From Rhizobium rhizogenes (lineage in GTDB: Bacteria > Pseudomonadota > Alphaproteobacteria > Rhizobiales > Rhizobiaceae), in contig NZ_CP019702.2 in NCBI RefSeq assembly GCF_002005205.3, positions 62,001 to 126,000 of the forward strand: DNA of 64,000 nucleotides, in the 5' to 3' direction. The notes beneath the pieces were generated by a model. The model worked only from the letters and a program-made list of their open reading frames with translations. It searched no databases and was not told the DNA's origin. The position numbers and the translations under genes are program-made. Below are positions 17,518 through 25,619 of this stretch, in pieces; within the stretch, counting starts at the first letter, position 1; each line of letters starts with the position of its first letter.

Positions 17518-18179
17518 TTTCCACTTCCTTTCATATTGCGGTCATGAACGCGGATCGCATCCTCGACATCATCGAAATATGTCAGTTTTCCATTTTCGAG
17601 AACGACACCGCTCTGGCAATAATCGCGGATCGTTCCCGTGCTGTGAGATACCATTATCACATCGGAGTCCTGCAAGCGATGCTGGAAAACCTCGTGACAC
17701 TTCTGCTTGAAGTTGGCATCGCCAACCGCCGTTATTTCATCGACCAGATAATAGTCGAACTTGACGCCCATGCTGACGCCAAATGCAAGCCTGGCCTTCA
17801 TTCCCGAAGAATAGGTGCCGACCGGCGCTTTGTAAAAGGCTCCCAATTCGGCAAATTCTTCGACATATGCGACCAGTTCTTCGGTATCGACCCCATAGAT
17901 ACGCGCGACGAACCGGACATTCTGTTCACCCGACATGCTCGGCTGGAAACTGCCCTGGAAACCGAGCGGCCAGGAGATGCGGCCGCTGCGGACAATCCGC
18001 CCCCGGTCCAGCTGCAGGGAGCCGGCGATCAGCTGCAGCAAAGTCGATTTGCCGGCGCCGTTGCGGCCAAGCAAACCAATGCTGCGGCCACGATTTATCA
18101 CAAGCGACGCGTTCTCAATGATCGGTTTCTTGAAACCTTTGACACGCGCATATTTCGTTGCCTGTTCCAGTCTGATCAT
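17514..18179 (-). CDS. kpsT: Capsular polysaccharide ABC transporter ATPase, KpsT/RkpS-like
   Basis: A 221-residue ATPase, the normal length for KpsT. The Walker A motif GRNGAGKST is at residues 38-46, the signature loop is YSSGMKARLAFG, and the Walker B region reads FDYYLVDEITAVGD. The segment QPSMSGEQNVRFVARIYG is typical of polysaccharide exporters. It powers export of the lipid-linked capsule chain through KpsM. It overlaps both neighbours by four bases (ATGA), a tightly coupled M-T-E set. No Wzt-type C-terminal carbohydrate-binding domain is present, consistent with a group 2-like capsule rather than an O-antigen system. Confidence 0.94.
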   Translation of the reverse strand: MIRLEQATKYARVKGFKKPIIENASLVINRGRSIGLLGRNGAGKSTLLQLIAGSLQLDRGRIVRSGRISWPLGFQGSFQPSMSGEQNVRFVARIYGVDTEELVAYVEEFAELGAFYKAPVGTYSSGMKARLAFGVSMGVKFDYYLVDEITAVGDANFKQKCHEVFQHRLQDSDVIMVSHSTGTIRDYCQSGVVLENGKLTYFDDVEDAIRVHDRNMKGSGK

Positions 18180-18946
18180 CGGCTCCTCAACACGGACGCT
18201 GAGCGGGTGAACAGAAGAAGACCCATGAACAGGATCGTCAGAGCGAAGGAATAGAGATAGGTCATGTTCATCATGTCCGCCCGGTATTCTGGATAAAACC
18301 CTTTTCGGAACAACATGACGACATGAACCAGCGGATTGAGCAAAACAATATCGCGGATCGGGGCGGGAAGCGCGTCAGGCAGGAAAAAGACGCCGGAAAT
18401 CAGGAACATCGGCCTGTTGATGATGTTGAAGACCTGCTCGTAAAGCGGAAACCGCAACGTTGCGACATTGTTGAATATGCCGATCCCCAGGCCGAGCACG
18501 GTCGCCGCGAAAGCCGCCTCGATAATCGCGGGCCAATTGAGGTATACCGGCTGATCGACCGTCAACAGGATCACGCCGAGGACGCAGAAGGACACGACAG
18601 AGGTCGTTCCCGCCTGCAGAATATAGCGGGCGACAATGGTGTCGATCGGCGCGACGTTGGGATAGCTGAGCAATGTCCGGTTGGCTTTGATCGCCCCGTT
18701 CAGGAAACCTGCCATCGCCGCGTAGAACTGAAAGGCGAGATAACCCGTCGCAAAAAAGAGCGCAAAGCTTTTCCCGAGAGCGGGCGTATGCGTTATCGCC
18801 ATGAAAATCAGCGACATGAATGCTATGTGGCCGGCCGGGTCAATGATTGCCCAGACATATCCGCCGGGCTTGCTGCCAAATCGCGTCGACATCTCGCGGA
18901 TCAGGAGCGCACCAACCACGCGGATATGAGCCTTCAGATAATACAC
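18176..18946 (-). CDS. kpsM: Capsular polysaccharide ABC transporter permease, KpsM/RkpT-like
   Basis: An ABC-2 permease of about 256 residues with six predicted membrane helices. Family marks include LLIREMSTRFGSKPGGYVW near the start and INRPMFLISGVFFLPDALP in the fifth helix region. The frame opens with GTG at 18955, but GGAGG lies eight bases before a second GTG at 18946, which I prefer. With KpsT it moves the finished chain across the inner membrane. A 118-base gap separates it from the outer-membrane export gene upstream, so it may have its own weak promoter or depend on read-through from rkpA. Confidence 0.9.
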   Translation of the reverse strand: MYYLKAHIRVVGALLIREMSTRFGSKPGGYVWAIIDPAGHIAFMSLIFMAITHTPALGKSFALFFATGYLAFQFYAAMAGFLNGAIKANRTLLSYPNVAPIDTIVARYILQAGTTSVVSFCVLGVILLTVDQPVYLNWPAIIEAAFAATVLGLGIGIFNNVATLRFPLYEQVFNIINRPMFLISGVFFLPDALPAPIRDIVLLNPLVHVVMLFRKGFYPEYRADMMNMTYLYSFALTILFMGLLLFTRSASVLRSR

Positions 18947-19073
18947 TCCCGGCACCTCCGCATCTCACTCAAACCGCAGAAAAAAGTGCCCGCGATGGGC
19001 AAGAGTCGCGCACCTTTCGCATTCCTGGCACGATCTGCGGTATTTATGACACTCAACGGCAACGGAAGAAAGC

Positions 19074-20339
19074 TTAATCAACCAGATTTCTAACCTGGTA
19101 TGCGGTTCCTATCGGCCGCCCGACGAGCTGCAGGAAGCGATCCAGATCAACCACGGGGTGACGGGAAACATAGATAACATCGCGGCTCTTGATCGGGAAC
19201 GTCTGCCCAACGATGAGACTGTCGGCGCGGGTCATGTCCAGGCGATAGACCAGCGGGTAACGCCCGTCATTGTTCGGGTTCATGCCCTTGTCACGCAGCT
19301 GCCGGAAACGCTCCGCACCAAGCAGATCCGCCACGATTTCGGGTTCTTCATAACGGAACACAAAATAGCCGGCAGCATTGGAACGATCGGAGGCTCCACC
19401 TCCGGCCATGGCCACGGCCTCCAGAATATTCAGGTCGTTGGCCCCGAACTCGATCCGGCTGTTCTTGCTGACCTCTCCAAGGACGGTAAATGTTCGTGGA
19501 TCCTTGGTGACGAATATCTGGTCACCGGGCTGGACGTAGATATTCTCAGACGGATTTTCGATGACCGTCTTGAGGAGCGCGCTGCCGGTCGCACGCCCGC
19601 GAACAAGGGTAACATAGGATTCATAAGGCTGAGCACTCGGACCACCGGCCTTTGCGATCACCTCGGTAATAGTCTCACCTGTGAGGCTCATCGGCACCAT
19701 GGAAGGGCGCCCCACGGCACCGGAGACGGTAACGTTTCTGGAACTTGTGCCAACACTGGTAACAAGAACGTCCGGCTCGATCGCCTTGTTGGTCAGGCCC
19801 GAGAGAATCTTCTGGCGCGCCTCTTCAAGGGTGGCGCCTGCGAACTTGACAGTGCCGACATAGGGAATTGCCGCGGTTCCGTCTGGCTGCACAACCACGT
19901 CCAGAACCGTCTGCTTGTTCTCGGAACTTGAAAACAGCCCGTTCGCACCGGCTTCGAAAATGGAAATCTTGAGCTGATCACCGACGCCAATCACAACGCG
20001 CTTGGCTGCCCCGCCAATACCGAAGCGCCTGTGGAGTGTCGTCGTGGAGAAGTTCGCAACCATCTGCGCCGAACGATGGCTCACATCGACGACATCGAAG
20101 ACCGTGGAAACGGAATCGCCTTTCACCATTGCCGGCTTGCCGGCCTGTGACTTTATCTCATCAGCAGTGGGCCCGGCGCTCGGCAATGTGTCACATCCGC
20201 CAATACCGATTGTCGAAACGACGATAAAGCAGTTGCGAAAAAGTTTCGAATTCCCCAGAAAACGCAAACCAAATATCCCCAGAAATGCTCGTATTCCAAC
20301 GCGAACGCCGCCCTGTCCAGGCACTCGACACAGTTGCAT
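19074..20339 (-). CDS. Outer-membrane polysaccharide export lipoprotein, Wza/KpsD-like (OPX)
   Basis: A protein of about 421 residues. From the ATG at 20339 a basic stretch and hydrophobic segment (FRNCFIVVSTIGIGGCDT) end in a lipobox cysteine, so it is probably lipid-anchored. The poly_export domain follows (VVIGVGDQLKISIFEAG, then QPDGTAAIPYVGTVKFAGAT) and SLBB ligand-binding repeats (NVTVSGAVGRPSMVPMS; FTVLGEVSKNSRIEF). It forms the channel through which capsule leaves the cell. The open frame runs to 20435, but the first 32 codons lack a signal-like layout. It lies 98 bases after rkpJ and before kpsM. Confidence 0.88.
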   Translation of the reverse strand: MQLCRVPGQGGVRVGIRAFLGIFGLRFLGNSKLFRNCFIVVSTIGIGGCDTLPSAGPTADEIKSQAGKPAMVKGDSVSTVFDVVDVSHRSAQMVANFSTTTLHRRFGIGGAAKRVVIGVGDQLKISIFEAGANGLFSSSENKQTVLDVVVQPDGTAAIPYVGTVKFAGATLEEARQKILSGLTNKAIEPDVLVTSVGTSSRNVTVSGAVGRPSMVPMSLTGETITEVIAKAGGPSAQPYESYVTLVRGRATGSALLKTVIENPSENIYVQPGDQIFVTKDPRTFTVLGEVSKNSRIEFGANDLNILEAVAMAGGGASDRSNAAGYFVFRYEEPEIVADLLGAERFRQLRDKGMNPNNDGRYPLVYRLDMTRADSLIVGQTFPIKSRDVIYVSRHPVVDLDRFLQLVGRPIGTAYQVRNLVD

Positions 20340-20437
20340 AAACCCATGACCTTTTAACCTCAACACGAGATTAATGAAGACCACAAAATATGACACAGCA
20401 ACTCGCCGCCACTTCTTTGTTGACGCATGTGCCATTG

Positions 20438-21748
20438 TTACAACGCTGCCAACTCTCTGGCTTCATGTCGCTTTTCCGGGCGGCGACGTGGGACGGACCC
20501 ACAATCCCCTCCCGGGACGTTGATCTCGTTCCGCAGCAATCTTCCGGCGATTGCGGCCGCTGCGGCGGCTGCCCCTTCCCTTGAATAAAAGTTTCCCCGG
20601 ACGTGAATGGCCGCGGCCAGAAGCTTAAAAAAATCCTCGACCAGCGCCGTGTCCGGCCTTTCAGGCGTCCGCCAGAAATCATCCAGTGCCCCCTGATAGG
20701 TTGCACCGTGGACATCATATACCGCGCAGCCGAGGACCTTGACCGGAATTCCCTGCCGCAGGCCATGCAATACCGCGGTTGAATTCACCGTCACCAGACC
20801 ACGGCTAGCCTCGGTCAATCTGAGAAGGTCGCCACCATCGACATAATGAACCCTGGCTTCGACACCGTTCAACTTTGCCGTTCGAGCAACCACATGGCGC
20901 CACTTCATCAAGCCGTTATCGAGCGGGTGAAGCTTGACGACCAGTTCAGCATCATCTGGGGCATATCGTGAGAAGGACGTGATGATCTCCTCGATCGCTT
21001 CGCTCTGCGTCGAATACGGCGAATGTGATCTCAATTGATAATCCGTCTCGAGCTGAAGCGGATAAACAAAGAAATCGCGGCCGGACCGAACAACCGCCTC
21101 CACGAGCTTCTCCGCCCTGCGACGCTCCCTTGGTGACGTCAAAAACCGTCCGACCCAACCCGCATATTCGGCGATGGGATGAAAAAGGCCGTGGCGGCGA
21201 TAACCGGGATACAAGGCGGAGAGAAACACATTTGGAAGATTATAGGCAAGATCGAGCAAGGCCTCCGTCAAGAAGCTCTGACTGAATTTTCGTGAAAAAT
21301 CCGGCGCAGGAAGTCCCTGCGCCACGCGCCGGATCTCGGCGGGATCATTCGGGAATCTGGAGTTCGACGACATGCCGTCCTTTTCGACGGTAACCCAATC
21401 TGGCCGAAGATACCCCATCTCGATAACGGTCACGGCGACATTCAGCGTTTTGGCAGCATCGATTGCCGCACGATGATAGGGACGCTCCTCGCCCAAGAAG
21501 ATCAGATCGGTAACACCAAAGTCACGCAGAAAGCCATGAATGTAATCCGACCAGTCAGGCCAGGTTCCGCGATAGTTGATAGCCCCCGACCGTCTCCAGA
21601 ACAGCCAGTCACCTGCATTGAGATTGATGCGCAGACAGCGGTGGCCGGCATGTTCCAGACGGCCTGCCAACCTGTAAAACAGCGAAGAAGACGGTCCCTG
21701 CAAGAACAGGAATACCCTCCCCTTCGCTTCTGGGAACTGGTCGTTCAT
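20438..21748 (-). CDS. rkpJ: Capsule Kdo transferase RkpJ/KpsS-like
   Basis: A 436-residue protein of the Capsule_synth family. It starts GRVFLFLQGPSSSLFYRLA, typical of KpsS and RkpJ, and has the transferase motifs DAELVVKLHPLDNGLMKW and GLVTVNSTAVLHGLRQGIPV near the C-terminus. In group 2 capsules KpsS adds the first beta-Kdo to a lysophosphatidylglycerol acceptor; in Sinorhizobium rkpJ is needed for K-antigen. Its start overlaps the rkpI stop by four bases, matching the classical rkpGHIJ order. No signal peptide is present, in line with a peripheral inner-membrane enzyme. Confidence 0.88.
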   Translation of the reverse strand: MNDQFPEAKGRVFLFLQGPSSSLFYRLAGRLEHAGHRCLRINLNAGDWLFWRRSGAINYRGTWPDWSDYIHGFLRDFGVTDLIFLGEERPYHRAAIDAAKTLNVAVTVIEMGYLRPDWVTVEKDGMSSNSRFPNDPAEIRRVAQGLPAPDFSRKFSQSFLTEALLDLAYNLPNVFLSALYPGYRRHGLFHPIAEYAGWVGRFLTSPRERRRAEKLVEAVVRSGRDFFVYPLQLETDYQLRSHSPYSTQSEAIEEIITSFSRYAPDDAELVVKLHPLDNGLMKWRHVVARTAKLNGVEARVHYVDGGDLLRLTEASRGLVTVNSTAVLHGLRQGIPVKVLGCAVYDVHGATYQGALDDFWRTPERPDTALVEDFFKLLAAAIHVRGNFYSREGAAAAAAAIAGRLLRNEINVPGGDCGSVPRRRPEKRHEARELAAL

Positions 21749-23340
21749 GCAAATCGCTCTTTGTATAACTTCGCATGAAGCAGGATCGTCTCGATCAAAT
21801 TCCAGGGCGCCTCCTCCCTGACCTGCACTTTAGAACCGGCATTCTGAGCTGCCGCTCCCAACGGAACGACGAAGTAATCTGTGCGAGGGTCCGGGAACGG
21901 GTCCGCGTAGCTTTTGAGCAGCGGCGCGTGATCACCGTAAAAGGCAAGCCAGACAGGCCGTTCCGAGGTGTCGAGCGCAGCAGCCAGAGTTCCAAGGGCA
22001 TCGTCGGCACGCTGCAGAAGCTCACGATAGATCTCCACGGGCTCAGTCAAGCCTTCACATCGACCAGCTTCCCACGGTCCATGGTTCGCCATCGATGCAA
22101 CGAACACAAACGTGGGCTTGTCGTCATCGATGTCTTCTATCGTTTTCAATACTTTATGCGTGAGATCATGATCCGAGACGTAAGGGTCGGCAGTTGTCGG
22201 CTGGTGATCAAACTCATCCAGCATCGTCAAATGTTCGAAACCCAAAAGCGGCAAGGCTTTATGACGCATGAAAAACGTGCGGTCATAGGGGTGAATGAAC
22301 TGCGTGTGCCAACCGTTCCGCAACAATTTATTCGGCCATGCCAACTCGGCGTAGTGTCCCGCGCGCAAATACGGGTAGGAGGCGTCGACATGAACCTCCT
22401 CGGGTTTCAAGCCGCTCAGAACGGCAAATTCCGTTCGCAGCGTGTAACCGCCTTCAAACACATTGGTAAGCCTGCCCGATTGCGCCGCCCGCTTTTTCAG
22501 CCTGTCGATGGTTGGCAATTCAAGTTGGTTATCACCCAGGTTGCGCAAGTCATAGAAGGATTCCGACTGCCAGACGACAACCAGGGGAGCGCCGTGATGC
22601 TCGCCATCGATCAAATCGTGGATCGCGCGATGCAGGCCATCAGAAATCTCTTTGACCAGCGTGTCACGATTTTTTCCGAGCCAGACGAGGAAGTGCAAAA
22701 CGACAGACGTAAAGGTTCCAAACCGGACCGTGTTTGGCCTCACTTTAAGAGTGACGAGCAGGGCTTCCGACAGGCTTGCGGCAACGCGGTTCACCCGCCT
22801 GACGAAGAGAAGACTTAACAGGCCGATGTAACCGACACACCCGAATATGACCCAGAATGCCTTGTGCCTTGAGGGCAGCACGGTCGGCTCAAAAATCATA
22901 TACAGCGCGGAGACGCCGAAAACATATAGGCCCGCGAGAATCCAGAAGATAATGTTGAATTTCGTCGCGTAGAAAATCGTCTTATATTTAAAAACGTCAA
23001 GGACCAGAGCTATGTCGGAAAACAGCAGCGGCTCGCGAATAAACGCAAATTTGACGCGTGAAATCGCGGTAAAAATAACGAAATAGCTGGCAGCCGCATG
23101 CGCGGCATAGATCGGGCGCCAGGAAATCACAAAAAAGAACGCAAATACCAGAGCGATGACCGGCAAGCGAGCGCAGTTCTCGACAAGAAAACGACGACGA
23201 CTCCGAACCTGAGAATATTTCCTGCGCGCTTCCGCGGGCAATGCGAAACGGTCTGTGGCATATACCACCAAAGCAGCCGCGGCAAAGCATAGCGATGTCA
23301 GCAGAAATGGATGATCTTGAGGCGTCAATGAAATGCCCAT
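21745..23340 (-). CDS. rkpI: Membrane sulfatase-like protein RkpI (LTA synthase-type phosphotransferase fold)
   Basis: A 531-residue protein with about five N-terminal membrane helices (from LLTSLCFAAAALVVYAT to FWVIFGCVGYIGLLSLLFV) and a C-terminal alkaline-phosphatase-superfamily domain outside the membrane. Metal-site motifs visible are VVVWQSESFYDLR, the likely nucleophile region VFEGGYTLRTEFAVLSG, and AFYGDHAPLL. This is the architecture of lipoteichoic-acid synthase and opgB-type phosphoglycerol transferases, so RkpI may add a phospho-substituent to the capsule anchor. In S. meliloti rkpI is required for K-antigen, but its reaction is not established to my knowledge. It overlaps rkpJ and lies 61 bases after rkpH. 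Confidence 0.87.
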   Translation of the reverse strand: MGISLTPQDHPFLLTSLCFAAAALVVYATDRFALPAEARRKYSQVRSRRRFLVENCARLPVIALVFAFFFVISWRPIYAAHAAASYFVIFTAISRVKFAFIREPLLFSDIALVLDVFKYKTIFYATKFNIIFWILAGLYVFGVSALYMIFEPTVLPSRHKAFWVIFGCVGYIGLLSLLFVRRVNRVAASLSEALLVTLKVRPNTVRFGTFTSVVLHFLVWLGKNRDTLVKEISDGLHRAIHDLIDGEHHGAPLVVVWQSESFYDLRNLGDNQLELPTIDRLKKRAAQSGRLTNVFEGGYTLRTEFAVLSGLKPEEVHVDASYPYLRAGHYAELAWPNKLLRNGWHTQFIHPYDRTFFMRHKALPLLGFEHLTMLDEFDHQPTTADPYVSDHDLTHKVLKTIEDIDDDKPTFVFVASMANHGPWEAGRCEGLTEPVEIYRELLQRADDALGTLAAALDTSERPVWLAFYGDHAPLLKSYADPFPDPRTDYFVVPLGAAAQNAGSKVQVREEAPWNLIETILLHAKLYKERFA

Positions 23341-23401
23341 GAGAGATGTCGTTCGGTCATATCGGTGTCCCTGATTGCGAAAATAGTCACTGATTTTCCG
23401 G

Positions 23402-24193
23402 TCAGCATTTCCTTGCGTGAAGTGAAACAGACCGCTTCAGCTGCCAGTACAGCACAGGTTTGATGAAGCTGCCCAGCATAGCCAAAACCTTCAGCTTTAA
23501 ACCAAAATGGACTTCCCGCCTGCGGCGGGAGATGCCGTCGAAAATCTGCCGGGCAACGGCTTCTACAGACCAGGGACTTGTGTTTCCCATCAATGTCTTG
23601 GCGAGCGGCGGCCTCTTCGGCAGCTCATTCTGAAGCTGCGGCGTGCAGGTATCGGGCGGAAAACTTATGCCGATGTAGATTCCGGAACAGACCTCACTGC
23701 GAAGGCTCTCGGCAAATGTGGCCAGGGCCGCTTTGGAGGCGCAATAGGCGGAGTATCCCGGGATACCAATAAAAGCGGCGGCAGAGGAAATCATCATGAT
23801 GTTTCCCCTGCCACGACTTTTCATCCCGGCGTAGATCGCTCTCACGGCATTGACCGTGCCTGAAAAATTGATGTCCATCTGCATTTCAAAGTGCGAAGGA
23901 ACCAGTTCTTCAAAAAAAGCAGGCTCAACGACACCGGCCGACGTGATCAGTAGATCGCAAACACCGAACCCGCGCTCGCATTGTTCGAAAGCCTCGCGGA
24001 GTAGATCCATCCGCCTGACATCGGCCGAAACCGCATTCACCCTGCCTGGTCCAACCTGCCGCAGGTTTTCACAGGCGATGCGGAGCGCATTTTCATCTCT
24101 GGCGACGAGCGAAACGTCATAACCATTCAGGATGCACAGTCGGGCGATCTCCAATCCGATGCCACTCGAACCACCCGTAATGATCGCGTGCAT
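23402..24193 (-). CDS. rkpH: Short-chain dehydrogenase RkpH
   Basis: A classical SDR of about 263 residues. The NAD(P)-binding motif TGGSSGIG is at residues 6-13, the active-site serine lies in MMISSAAA, and the catalytic pair is Tyr150 and Lys154 in YSAYCASK. The sequence most resembles 3-ketodihydrosphingosine reductases, which reduce the product of alpha-oxoamine synthases; this fits with RkpG just upstream and suggests that a keto-lipid made by RkpA/RkpG is reduced here. The start at 24193 is set by GGGGTGGAG before the ATG; the frame is open 15 codons further but overlaps rkpG. A C-terminal hydrophobic tail (VLAMLGSFIKPVLYWQL) may touch the membrane. Confidence 0.9.
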   Translation of the reverse strand: MHAIITGGSSGIGLEIARLCILNGYDVSLVARDENALRIACENLRQVGPGRVNAVSADVRRMDLLREAFEQCERGFGVCDLLITSAGVVEPAFFEELVPSHFEMQMDINFSGTVNAVRAIYAGMKSRGRGNIMMISSAAAFIGIPGYSAYCASKAALATFAESLRSEVCSGIYIGISFPPDTCTPQLQNELPKRPPLAKTLMGNTSPWSVEAVARQIFDGISRRRREVHFGLKLKVLAMLGSFIKPVLYWQLKRSVSLHARKC

Positions 24194-24206
24194 ACTCCAC
24201 CCCGCC

Positions 24207-25619
24207 TCAACGATTTGCGACGATGCGCTGCAGCTCATCCAGATTCAGGGACGCGGCTGAGATGTTTTGTGCGACAAGCTCTTCGAGAAGCTGTGCAGTT
24301 GTTTCAACGGCACGGCAGATCTGCTCTTCCGTGTGTTCAGCCGTCAGAAAGAACCGGATTCTAGCGAGGCGTTCAGGCACGGCGGGATGAATAATGGGCA
24401 GCGCATTGATACCCGCTTCAAAAAGGCGATTGCTCAATTCCACAGCGCGCAGAGAATCACCGACAATGACCGGAACGACCGAAAAGCCGGCACTCGTACC
24501 CGTATCCAGTCCTCTATTCTTCGCCGTATCGAGAAACAGCTGTCCGTTACGGTAAATCTGACGGACACGCTGAGGCTCCTGCCGCAAGACAGCCAGGCTA
24601 CCAATCGCTGCGGCCGCCAAAGGAGGGGCTAAGCCGACGCTGTAAACGAAACCGCCTGCGTGCCCTTTGAGAATTTCCACCAGAGCCCCGTTTCCGGCGA
24701 TATAACCACCACAGCTCGATGATGTTTTCGACAGCGTTCCCATCCAGATGTCGATTTCGGTCGGGTCGATACCGAAGTGTTCAAACGTTCCCCGCCCCTG
24801 CGCTCCCAGCACACCAAGCGCATGCGCCTCATCAACCATCAGCCAGAAAGGATATTCATCGCGAAGACGCAGTATGGTCGGCAGATCGGCAATGTCACCG
24901 TCCATGGAGTAGACCCCCTCGACGATCACGAGGACATTTCGATAGTCCTGCGCGGCACCGGAGAGGATACGCTCCAGATCGGCCATGTCATTGTGCTTGA
25001 AAACCAACCGCTTCGCGCCGGATAACTGCGCGCCCGTAAGCGCACTGTTGTGAATGAACTCATCATGAATGATGAGGTCCTGCGGCGTCATAAGGCAGCT
25101 TATGGCTGAAAGATTTGTCAGATACCCGCTTACAAAACAAACGGCTGCCTCAACGCCGTAATTTTCCGCAATGGATTTCTCCAGCTCGACATGCAACGGC
25201 CTCTCCCCGGCGACCAATCTGCTTGCCGAAGAGGAAACTCCAAACTGTTGAATGGCGCGTCTTACCGCCTCATGAACGTCCGGATGAGTGTTGGTTCCCA
25301 GATAATCATAGGATGCGAAATTGATCAGCTTTCGACCATCTATCATGGTCTCCGCTCCGGCAGCGATATCATGCGAGCGATGGAAGGGGTTTTTCACGCC
25401 TGCAAATTTCGCAGCAGCCTTCTGTATCTGAAGGGACTTGTAGGCAGGATGGTCTTCAAAAGCCCCACGCACCTTTTTCTGCGACGGTGCATTCTTCTCC
25501 GTGGTTCTGAGATCGCGTTTTTTCTCGACCTTGCCACGCTGCTCACGCAGTTTCTCCAGCATCCCTGCCGAGAGCATCGGTTTGGCTCCGCCACGACCTG
25601 AACCGTTTCGTGTGCTCAC
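24207..25619 (-). CDS. rkpG: Alpha-oxoamine synthase RkpG (8-amino-7-oxononanoate synthase-like)
   Basis: A 470-residue PLP enzyme. The PLP-binding lysine is Lys298 in MGTLSKTSSSCGGY, and the cofactor aspartate is in VDEAHALGVLG (residue 263). The family, which includes KBL, AONS and serine palmitoyltransferase, condenses an amino acid with an acyl thioester. A basic extension of about 85 residues precedes the catalytic domain and is absent from BioF. Because RkpA is an iterative fatty-acid/polyketide synthase, RkpG probably off-loads its acyl chain onto an amino acid; this is a family-based inference. It overlaps rkpA by ATGA. Confidence 0.92.
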   Translation of the reverse strand: MSTRNGSGRGGAKPMLSAGMLEKLREQRGKVEKKRDLRTTEKNAPSQKKVRGAFEDHPAYKSLQIQKAAAKFAGVKNPFHRSHDIAAGAETMIDGRKLINFASYDYLGTNTHPDVHEAVRRAIQQFGVSSSASRLVAGERPLHVELEKSIAENYGVEAAVCFVSGYLTNLSAISCLMTPQDLIIHDEFIHNSALTGAQLSGAKRLVFKHNDMADLERILSGAAQDYRNVLVIVEGVYSMDGDIADLPTILRLRDEYPFWLMVDEAHALGVLGAQGRGTFEHFGIDPTEIDIWMGTLSKTSSSCGGYIAGNGALVEILKGHAGGFVYSVGLAPPLAAAAIGSLAVLRQEPQRVRQIYRNGQLFLDTAKNRGLDTGTSAGFSVVPVIVGDSLRAVELSNRLFEAGINALPIIHPAVPERLARIRFFLTAEHTEEQICRAVETTAQLLEELVAQNISAASLNLDELQRIVANR